Shown: positions 1 to 5,791 of the stretch, one piece after another
How the letters are laid out: the number at the start of each line of letters is the position of its first letter
How positions within the stretch are numbered: the stretch's first letter is position 1
Assembly: GCA_964390305.1 (NCBI GenBank)
Contig: CAYMHT010000133.1
Coordinates: 1 to 7,366, forward strand
Source of the DNA: SKLM01 sp964390305
GTDB lineage: Bacteria > Chloroflexota > Anaerolineae > B4-G1
DNA: 7,366 nucleotides
Direction of reading: 5' to 3'
Position numbers and translations under genes: made by a program
Notes under the pieces: model-generated
Told to the model about the DNA's origin: nothing
Database searches by the model: none
Seen by the model: only the letters and a program-made list of their open reading frames with translations

Positions 1-125
1 GGCTGGTACGGCGGACGGGGTGGAGCACGGTCCTCCTGCGATTGGGATGAAGGTGCGAGATCCAAGACCTCGTGCGAGCTACGGGAGACGGGGATCTCGC
101 GAGCTTGACGATATTGTTTTTCCAT
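1..125 (-). CDS. Possible 5' end of an unidentified gene, cut by left edge
   Basis: On the minus strand an ATG at 125-123 opens a frame of about 41 codons that reaches the left edge without a stop and starts MEKQYRQAREIPVSRSSHEV. Its codons look ordinary for a GC-rich genome. No family is recognised. No convincing ribosome binding site lies close to the ATG; an AGGAG lies about 26 nt upstream and is better spaced for a TTG that opens a different frame, which is also open to the edge. If real, the gene would be transcribed away from the nucleotidyltransferase gene and have no obvious tie to the cassette. A chance open frame of this length is quite possible in GC-rich DNA, so this is a tentative entry. 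Confidence 0.2.
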   Translation of the reverse strand, partial: MEKQYRQAREIPVSRSSHEVLDLAPSSQSQEDRAPPRPPYQ

Positions 126-188
126 GTCCACTTTTCTTGACGGAACAAACCCGGATCTCCTGAAGGAAGGTCATTGGTCACCGAGAGC

Positions 189-283
189 CTAAGGGTTTTT
201 GATGCCATGCTTCATATTCTTGGCCAGAAAATGTTCCATATCAACGAATATTAAGTCCCACCTTAATTCTCTGAAACCCTTAG
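189..283. repeat. 10-bp inverted repeat bounding an AT-rich 95-bp stretch
   Basis: CTAAGGGTTT at 189-198 is the exact reverse complement of AAACCCTTAG at 274-283. The interval between them is AT-rich and contains a second small palindrome, ATTAAG/CTTAAT, near 250-267. The arrangement is compatible with a tiny non-autonomous element or a large imperfect stem-loop. No flanking target duplication is visible and no second copy exists in this window, so mobility is only a possibility. Confidence 0.4.
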
Positions 284-503
284 AGTCTGTACCTGGTTCT
301 TTCAGCGGAGCCAAACCCTCTCCTAGGTAGGGCCCTGGTGCGTCGGCGCGTCTGTGACGGGTGACGGGCCTCCACGGTCGGGGATGGGTCTGCGCGCCTG
401 GCACCATTATACTCAGATTTGCCCACTCGACCAGGGCTGGAGATTTTTCGTCGCTCCTCCGCTCAGAACGGCACATGTGGTTGTAGGACCAGGAGGCGGG
501 CGT

Positions 504-532
504 TTGACGGGGGAGCGCCGCGATGCTATCAT
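504..532 (+). promoter_or_regulatory. Sigma-70-type promoter for the nucleotidyltransferase gene
   Basis: TTGACG at 504-509 (5 of 6 matches to the -35 consensus) and TATCAT at 527-532 (5 of 6 matches to the -10 consensus) are separated by exactly 17 bp. Transcription would start near 539-540 and leave a leader of about 35 nt before the ATG at 575. The position fits the chosen start codon and argues against a longer protein beginning at the TTG at 419. No operator-like repeat was noticed around it. Confidence 0.6.
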
Positions 533-574
533 ACTCCGAGTTTGAAGCGCTGCTGGGGAGAGGGAACACGGCTG

Positions 575-1738
575 ATGGCAGGCCCAATCGATCACGGACA
601 TCTTGATGGTAACCAAGCGACGGCGCGGTTCCTCCATACCTGTCTCCGAGGGCGCTGGGATGGAGAATCCCTGGAGATGGCACTGCGGATGGCCCGAGCG
701 GAGGACGTGGACTGGGATGCCGCGCTGCAGCTGGCACGGAGGGGTGGCCTAGCCCCGTTGCTCTATCAGATCGGGCGAGAGGGACGGCTGCTGCCGCCGC
801 GGACGAAGGAGGCGCTGCGTTTCGACTACCTGACCACGGCGGCGCGGAACGTGCAGCTATTCGACCAACTGGAGCGCGTCTTGGGCCAGCTGACGCACGA
901 GGGTGTGCCGGCGATGCTGCTCAAAGGGGCGGCGCTGGCCCCGGCCGTCTACGGGAACCTGGCCCTGCGGCCGATGAGCGACGTCGACTTGCTCGTGCGG
1001 GAGACGGATGTCCCCGGCGCTTTGCGCGCTTTGCGGAAGCTGGGTTACGAGATCATACCGCCCAGGGCCTATCGCTGTGAGGTGATGGCACGTAAGCCCG
1101 GAGGCGCCGAGGTGCCGATCGAGGTTCACTGGCACCTATTCGTCCCCTTCTACTACCAGTACCGGATTGCTATGGATTGGTTCTGGGACACAGCCCAGCG
1201 CTTAGACATCGGAGAGGCAAGCACGACGATGCCAGGGCCGGAGGCGCAGCTGCTCCACCTGTGCGGGCACCTCCACCTCCACCACGACGGCAGCGACGAT
1301 CCCCACCTGCTGTGGCTCTACGACGTGGCCTCTGTGCTGGCCCGCTACGAGGAACGCATCGACTGGGAGGAGCTGATCGGCCGTTGTCAGGCGTATGACC
1401 TGGTGCTGCCCCTGCGACGAGTCCTGGCTCGCGCGGCACAGTACTGGCGGGCGCCGATACCTCCTGCAGTTCTCGAGGATCTGCGCGGTCTGGACGCGTC
1501 CGACAGGGAGAAGGGGGTGCTGGCGCGGTTGGCCGATAGCGGGGTCGGGGCGGGCCAGCGCTTCCGTGCCGAGCTAGCCGAGCTACCCAGACGGAGTGCG
1601 CAGGTGCGCTTCCTCTGGCGGAATCTGTTCCCACCAGCCGGCTACCTGGCGCAGATCTACGGCGTGCCCCACCCCCTTCTGGTGCCCCTCTGTTACCCCT
1701 ACCACTGGGGGCTGGGCCTGCGCAGGGCCGCGGGGTAA
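575..1738 (+). CDS. Nucleotidyltransferase-fold protein (NTP_transf_5-like)
   Basis: A 387-residue protein of the uncharacterised nucleotidyltransferase family often found near RiPP maturation genes. The hallmark is at residues 115-141: LLKGAAL, then RPMSDVDLLV with the metal-binding Asp pair D136/D138. IEVHWHL (182-188) probably supplies a further acidic residue. A His-rich stretch, HLCGHLHLHH (228-237), followed by LWLYDVA (246-252), matches the usual helical middle of the family. The C-terminus (about 350-380, rich in Tyr, Pro and Leu) also looks family-like, so the protein appears complete. The ATG at 575 is chosen over an in-frame TTG at 419 because a purine-rich GGGGAGAGGGA (555-565) lies 9 nt upstream, the promoter at 504-532 would fall inside the longer version, and the extra 52 residues look non-coding. 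It has its own promoter and converges on the cassette operon. The fold predicts transfer of a nucleotidyl group, but substrate and product are unknown; a role on the peptide is inference from context. Confidence 0.88.
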   Translation: MAGPIDHGHLDGNQATARFLHTCLRGRWDGESLEMALRMARAEDVDWDAALQLARRGGLAPLLYQIGREGRLLPPRTKEALRFDYLTTAARNVQLFDQLERVLGQLTHEGVPAMLLKGAALAPAVYGNLALRPMSDVDLLVRETDVPGALRALRKLGYEIIPPRAYRCEVMARKPGGAEVPIEVHWHLFVPFYYQYRIAMDWFWDTAQRLDIGEASTTMPGPEAQLLHLCGHLHLHHDGSDDPHLLWLYDVASVLARYEERIDWEELIGRCQAYDLVLPLRRVLARAAQYWRAPIPPAVLEDLRGLDASDREKGVLARLADSGVGAGQRFRAELAELPRRSAQVRFLWRNLFPPAGYLAQIYGVPHPLLVPLCYPYHWGLGLRRAAG

Positions 1739-2113
1739 TAGGAAGGCCCTTTCCCCTCCCTGTGCTTCTCCCCTCTTTCAATTCTAGGAGAGCGGAGGGG
1801 TGTGTGCGCATCATGCAGTTGGGCAGTCCGGCAGCAGACACGACCGACGTCATCCTGGGATGAGGGAGGGTGGGTTTGGCGGTCTTTACCCGCTAGTCGC
1901 CTAGACACCTTTGCTGAATCTTTCTTCTCAACCGTACGTAGGGCGGGTTTCTGTAAGCGCAGAAGCGGAGGGGCTGCAGCGGCACCCGCCAGACCTGCCC
2001 GCTCTGAACCACCTCTCCGTCCGGACCCCGGGACGGGTGCAGGAGAGTCTCTGGATGGCTGGGTCTGCTACCCGGCTTCCTTATCGCCGTCCGGGTAGGG
2101 AGACAACCCGTCG
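1739..2113. other. Convergent intergenic region, no gene seen
   Basis: This 375-bp stretch lies between the 3' ends of the nucleotidyltransferase and ABC exporter genes. It opens with a pyrimidine-rich tract (about 1747-1784) whose CCCCTC (1770-1775) can pair with GAGGGG (1795-1800), a possible weak stop signal for the plus-strand gene, though no T-run follows. A further stem, CCGTCC (2017-2022) with GGACGG (2031-2036), and the hairpin at 2068-2098 lie nearer the exporter. Short open frames exist on both strands, but none has a suitable ribosome binding site or a precursor-like composition. Confidence 0.5.
2068..2098 (-). terminator. Hairpin just after the exporter stop, possible terminator
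   Basis: CTACCCGG at 2068-2075 and CCGGGTAG at 2091-2098 form a perfect 8-bp GC-rich stem around a 15-nt loop. It begins 15 nt beyond the last base of the exporter stop codon, where a transcription end signal for the minus-strand operon would be expected. No run of T follows on the minus strand, so it is not a classical intrinsic terminator. It may instead act as a 3' stability structure or work with a protein factor. Confidence 0.4.
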
Positions 2114-3937
2114 CTAGGTCTCGGTAGCTGGGCCGATGAGCTGCTGGTTCTCCACCAGTGTGCGGTAATAGGCGTTGGTGGCCAGCAGCTCCTGGTGGGT
2201 GCCCGTAGCCACCAGCCGCTTCTCGTTCAAGAGCAGGATCCGATCCGAGCTCTGAACCGTCGATAGCCGGTGGGCCACGATGAACAACGTCTTGTCCCGC
2301 ACCATTGCGGGCAGCGCGTCGAAGATCGATCGCTCCACCACGCTATCCAGCGCCGACGTGGGCTCGTCCAGCACCAGGATGTCGGGATCCCTGATCAGGG
2401 CCCGGGCGATGGCCAGCCGCTGCTTCTGCCCCTCCGAGAGGTTTACGCCCCGCTCCCCGACCGGCGCATCATACCCCTCGGGCAGCCGGGCGATGAAGTC
2501 GTGGATGCCGGCCACCCGGGCCGCCCGCTCCACCGCGGCCTGAGTGGCGTCGGGATTGCCGTACCGCAGATTGTCGAGGATGGTGCCGGAAAGGAGCAGG
2601 GTGCTCTGGGCCACGTACCCGATCCTCTGGCGCAGGCTGATCAGCTCGTACTCCGAGGCGGGCCGGCCGTCGAACCAGATCTCGCCCGCCTGGGGCTGGT
2701 AGAATCGTAGCAGGAGACTGATGAGGGTGGTCTTGCCGACGCCGCTGGGGCCGACGATGGCCACGTGCTCCCCCGGCCGCACGCGGCAGGAGAGCTCCTC
2801 CAACACCGGCTCTCCTCCGTCGTAGGAGAAGGAGACGTGCCGGAACTCGACCTCGCCCTCTAGGCGCTCGGCGGGCATGCCGCTGCCCGTGTCCTCGGGC
2901 ACGATGTCGTACAGGGTGGACACGCGCTGTAGGGCCGCCAGGGCGTTCTGGACCTGCAGCCCGGCGTTGGCCAGAACGTGGGCTGGGCCGTAGACGTAGC
3001 CCATGTAAGATTGGAAGGCCTGCAGCGAGCCCAGCGTCCACTGGCCCTGGATCACCCAGTAGGCCCCTGTCACCAGGGCGATACCCCGGGAGAGCTGGGG
3101 CAGGATGTTGATCGCCAGGCTGGCCAGGGAGCTCACAGACACTTGCTCCAGCGAGATCTGGAGCGCCTCCTCGAGCTGGGACACGATCTGCCGCACCGTG
3201 CGCTCCTCCGAGGAGTAGGCCTTGATCAACGACGTCGCCGACAGCGACTCCTGCATGCGCCCAGAGACCTGCGCCTGCTGCTCCATACTCTGATGGCTCA
3301 GCACCCGCGTCCGGCGCGAGAAGAAGCGCACGGCCACCACCAGGCCCGGCAGGATGACGAGGGAGACCGCGGCCAGCCTCCACTCCAGGTAGACGAGCAG
3401 CGCCAGCCCGCCCACGAATCGGAGGGCGCTGCTGGCAATGTACACCAGAGTGCTGGAGAAGAACCACCGCAGCCCGCGCACGTCGGACGAGAGGCGGGAC
3501 ATCAGATAGCCAATCTCTTTGTCGTCGAAGAAGGACTTGGGAAAGCGCAACGTACGGTCCAGGAGGCCGTGTTGGATGTCGAGCAGGACCTCCTGTTCGA
3601 AGCGTGTGAAGGTCCAGCGCTCCAGCTGAGTGGCCACCATCCCCGAGCCCTTGACCGCCGCCAACAGCAGTGCGGCCCAGACCAGGCGCTGCACCTGTCC
3701 GGCCAGGATGACGTCGTCGATCAGATAGCGGATGATGAGAGGCTGGGGCAGGGTCAACACGGCATTGAGAAGGACGAGCAGGGCGCCCACCACGCCCTTG
3801 CGCCAGTGGCGGATGACGAAAGGCCGCAGGTTCTCCAGGTTGGCCCATACCTTGGCGTACCCCTGGGGGCCCGAGAGCCGATCCTCGGGAACGGCTCGGG
3901 ACAGCCCTCGTTTCAGGGTGGCGAACCAGGTGCTCAT
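2114..3937 (-). CDS. ABC exporter, membrane and ATPase domains fused
   Basis: A 607-residue half-transporter expected to dimerise in the inner membrane and export a substrate using ATP. The N-terminal half (about 35-330) is the exporter membrane domain, with hydrophobic segments near 48-68, 84-101, 162-184, 187-206 and 270-295. The ATPase domain (about 362-590) has every key motif: Walker A GPSGVGKTT (396-404), Q-loop Gln in YVAQ (Q444), VGERG before the signature LSEGQ (500-504), Walker B ILVLDEP (520-526, catalytic E525), D-loop SALD and H-loop H556. There is no N-terminal C39 peptidase domain, so it cannot itself trim a double-glycine leader; the S26-like peptidase encoded upstream could do the trimming. 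The ATG has AGGAG only 4 nt upstream, a slightly short spacing. The gene lies 123 bp behind the peptidase gene on the same strand. The family also includes lipid and drug exporters, so the peptide substrate is inferred from the neighbours. Confidence 0.93.
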   Translation of the reverse strand: MSTWFATLKRGLSRAVPEDRLSGPQGYAKVWANLENLRPFVIRHWRKGVVGALLVLLNAVLTLPQPLIIRYLIDDVILAGQVQRLVWAALLLAAVKGSGMVATQLERWTFTRFEQEVLLDIQHGLLDRTLRFPKSFFDDKEIGYLMSRLSSDVRGLRWFFSSTLVYIASSALRFVGGLALLVYLEWRLAAVSLVILPGLVVAVRFFSRRTRVLSHQSMEQQAQVSGRMQESLSATSLIKAYSSEERTVRQIVSQLEEALQISLEQVSVSSLASLAINILPQLSRGIALVTGAYWVIQGQWTLGSLQAFQSYMGYVYGPAHVLANAGLQVQNALAALQRVSTLYDIVPEDTGSGMPAERLEGEVEFRHVSFSYDGGEPVLEELSCRVRPGEHVAIVGPSGVGKTTLISLLLRFYQPQAGEIWFDGRPASEYELISLRQRIGYVAQSTLLLSGTILDNLRYGNPDATQAAVERAARVAGIHDFIARLPEGYDAPVGERGVNLSEGQKQRLAIARALIRDPDILVLDEPTSALDSVVERSIFDALPAMVRDKTLFIVAHRLSTVQSSDRILLLNEKRLVATGTHQELLATNAYYRTLVENQQLIGPATET

Positions 3938-4060
3938 GGAACTCCTAAAGTACGATGTTCAGATCTTGGCTATGAAGAGACATCTGAACCCATCACGTGG
4001 GGACCATCCATCGCTCGTGAATGTGAGTACGAGGTGGACCCAGTCGGCTCTTTGTCTCGC
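3938..4060 (-). other. Gap between peptidase and exporter genes
   Basis: These 123 bp are the only sizeable break between neighbouring minus-strand genes; the upstream junctions all overlap. No clear promoter was found. A 13-codon frame (4011-3970, starting MDGPHV) exists but has no good ribosome binding site and no precursor-like core. The exporter's AGGAG lies at 3942-3946. Confidence 0.4.
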
Positions 4061-4855
4061 TCAACTCGGACCGGGGGGCGCCGTCTCCCAATCGCTGAGA
4101 GCGACAGAACCATCCATGGGCGACCGACTGGGGGTCGTGGGGGGACAGGGGGCGGCTGGCAAAGCAGTTTCGTCAACCAGGATGCGGTAGGGGCGCCGGA
4201 TCTGCCACTCCTGTCGTTGGGGGTCATAACGGCCCACGACGCGCCGTCCCGCGAGCAGACGAAGCTGCTTGCGCCCATTGACTGCGAACGACACGACCCG
4301 CGGCCTCAGACGGGCGGGGATCAGACGGCGGAGGAGCCCGGAACTGGCCAGGGCATAGTATAGGGGATGGAGAAGGCGGGATAGGGTCCGGTCGGCGACT
4401 CGTAGCCAGCGACGCAAGCGCGCCTGGGTCAGTCCCACTCGCCCACCGCGGATCTGTCGTCGCTCATCCACCCGCCAGGCGGCCACCACCTGGCCGATCA
4501 GATCTCGCCTCGTGACAGTGTAGGGGTCGTCGGTCGTGTTGCTGTCGCCGCGGGTGCGCAGCCCCTGGGGCGTGACACGCACGATGCGGTGGACGACGAG
4601 CTGTTTCCTGCCCGGCGGTGGAAACAGTACCACGTCCCCGGCCTGCGGTGGTTGTTCCACATAGGGCAGGACCTCCAGCAAGTCCTGTTCGCACAAGGTT
4701 GGGTTCATACTCGAACCGGCGTGGGCACAGAAGAGAGACCGACCGCGTTCGACCGCTGCCCTTGCAGCCTCCACAGCGGCTGGGTCCCCTGCCGGGCCCA
4801 CCCGCAGCAACCGGTCCTCGACCGGTTGGATCTTGGGTAAACGTCGGTCATTCAC
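4061..4855 (-). CDS. Signal-peptidase-like S24/S26 serine peptidase with C-terminal extension
   Basis: A 264-residue protein with a catalytic core at about 40-130. The Ser motif is HAGSSMNPTL (S49 likely nucleophile), followed by GDVVLFPPP, then VVHRIV, where H89 occupies the place of the general base. RGDSNTTDDP (102-111) matches the GD-N-D box of the SipW/Sec11-type branch. The base thus appears to be His, not the Lys of bacterial LepB. No membrane anchor precedes S49, so the protein may be cytosolic or peripheral. Residues about 150-228 form a basic extension (RVVGRYDPQRQEWQIRRPY at 204-222), resembling, from memory, peptidases of other RiPP loci. A Pro/Ser-rich tail ends it. Its likely job is cutting the leader from a modified precursor; this is inference. 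The GTG start at 4855 is supported by a 4-nt GTGA overlap with the end of the scmC-like frame. A G6 tract at 4073-4078 near the 3' end could shift the last few residues if miscounted. Confidence 0.85.
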   Translation of the reverse strand: MNDRRLPKIQPVEDRLLRVGPAGDPAAVEAARAAVERGRSLFCAHAGSSMNPTLCEQDLLEVLPYVEQPPQAGDVVLFPPPGRKQLVVHRIVRVTPQGLRTRGDSNTTDDPYTVTRRDLIGQVVAAWRVDERRQIRGGRVGLTQARLRRWLRVADRTLSRLLHPLYYALASSGLLRRLIPARLRPRVVSFAVNGRKQLRLLAGRRVVGRYDPQRQEWQIRRPYRILVDETALPAAPCPPTTPSRSPMDGSVALSDWETAPPGPS

Positions 4856-5791
4856 CGCTTTTTCTCTTGTTCCAAGATCCGTTCTATCTCCTCCCAGAAG
4901 GGACCGGTCATGCTGATGTGGAGCTCAAAGCAGGGCACCGCTTTGCCAGAACACATATGTTGTCAAACCGCCGAAGACGGAGGGCCCTTAGCGCCTCCGC
5001 CATATACCGCTGCATTGCCGGTGCAACCTGCTCGGCCGACTTCACCAGGAGCGTCGCCGCCCGCCCGGCGCCCACCGGTTCCACCCGGTCTCGCTCGGCC
5101 TGCTCCAAGAAAAACAAACCGCGGAGCGGTACGGCGTGCTCCACTATCCAGCGTCCCCCCACGACCCGCCAAACATGAAGCGACTCCAAGTGGGCCAAGG
5201 GTGGGCCCCAAAGCGGCCCGCCCGGTCGCGGACGACGAGTGTCGCGTCATCAGAGAGTGAATGCCAGGGCAGCCGCAAACGACGGCTGGCCGTCGTCTTG
5301 CCCACCGTCCCTGGCCCCGCAAGGATCACGCCCTGCCTCTTACACTCGGCCAGTGCTCCGTGCAGCAATAGACCGCCTCGGTTCTCGACATCCAGCACAA
5401 TGACGGAGGCGCCGTGCACCATTTGGTTCGTCAGCAAGTCATCGCTATTTCCCGGATGGAGAACTGTGACCTCGAGTTGGCTCCTGGACGCACGTCAGCC
5501 GATTTGCTGGCCCGAACTGATAGCCACGGACATCAGCGACGGATCAGGGCGATCTGCGGGCGAATAGTGACTCCGCTATCTGCGTCGCAGTCCCTTTGGG
5601 CAGAATTGCCAAGACCGCAGGTGCCTCCCGTCGGGCCCGCGCACTGCCCAACACCCGCGCCATCGCCCGACGTACAATCGGGTGCTCCTGTACCGAATCA
5701 GCAGTCATTCCCCACGCCCACGGCCATTGCACCCAGCGGCACGACAAGGGGTGTTTGGTAGGCTAAGCCTATCCATCTCTTCTTCAGTCAA
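4852..5791 (-). pseudogene. scmC: ScmC-like, HPr-kinase-related protein, disrupted by frameshifts and a stop
   Basis: The family signature runs across the gene but in changing frames. From the 5' side: a TTG at 5791 (AAGGAAG upstream, TTGA overlap with the scmF stop) or an ATG at 5776 opens MDRLSLPNTP, which soon meets a stop. A second frame carries MTADSVQEHPIVRRAMARVL and stops at 5544-5546. The first frame resumes, is broken by TGA at 5495-5497, then gives LLLHGALAE, the P-loop LAGPGTVGKTT, DDATLVV and HPWPTWSRFMFGG. A one-base loss at a six-G run (C6 at 5155-5160) moves to GGRWIVEHAVPLRGLFFLEQ and RFDNICVLAK. A second one-base loss near 4930 moves to FELHISMTGPFWEEIER and the TGA at 4854-4852. 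The ScmC assignment is from memory; the P-loop with the Asp-rich follow-up fits HPr kinase/phosphorylase relatives, whose phosphotransfer role here is unproven. Repairing the two 3' losses gives a length divisible by three (314 codons). As written no functional protein is expected; sequence error is the main alternative. Confidence 0.78.

Larger units (their letters stand above)
1..503. other. Left flank without a firm gene; AT-richer patch at about 110-300
   Basis: No open frame here carries a recognisable protein family. Bases about 110-300 are clearly richer in A and T than the rest of the window, unlike either neighbour, which could mark an old junction or a remnant of inserted DNA. The segment also has a 10-bp inverted repeat (189-198 and 274-283), a short hairpin (ATTAAG/CTTAAT around 250-267) and a perfect 7-bp tandem duplication, GTGACGG, at 354-367. 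A long minus-strand frame across 189-737 overlaps the start and promoter of the nucleotidyltransferase gene and has no family-like content, so it is not called. Confidence 0.5.

Noticed and set aside
1..105. Plus-strand frame at the left edge beginning GWYGGRGGA, resembling a glycine-rich core peptide
   Set aside because: Only a fragment is visible, the rest is ordinary Arg/Ser/Glu-rich text, and the opposite strand is equally open, so nothing supports a peptide gene.
419..574. 52-residue N-terminal extension of the nucleotidyltransferase from a TTG
   Set aside because: It would contain the promoter at 504-532, its sequence is Arg/Cys-rich and unlike the family, and the ATG at 575 has a good purine-rich site upstream.
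189..737. 182-codon minus-strand open frame across the left flank
   Set aside because: It covers the well-formed promoter and the 5' end of the nucleotidyltransferase gene, crosses the AT-rich/GC-rich boundary, and its protein is low-complexity Pro/Arg/Ser-rich with no family signature.
1170..1853. 227-codon minus-strand frame antisense to the nucleotidyltransferase
   Set aside because: Its translation is Arg/Pro/Ala-rich, typical of the opposite strand of a GC-rich gene, and it conflicts with a clearly conserved protein.
1802..2117. Plus-strand short frames in the convergent gap as possible precursor peptides
   Set aside because: No ribosome binding site before either start, no leader/core layout, Arg/Pro/Ala-rich composition, and they run into the operon-end hairpin.
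3970..4011. 13-codon minus-strand frame between peptidase and exporter as a mini-peptide
   Set aside because: Too short, with no credible ribosome binding site and no modifiable core; it is the end of a longer non-coding frame.
2978..4363. 461-codon plus-strand frame antisense to the exporter and peptidase
   Set aside because: It is long only because GC-rich antisense frames lack stops; its His/Gln/Arg-rich content has no domain and it opposes two genes with complete motifs.
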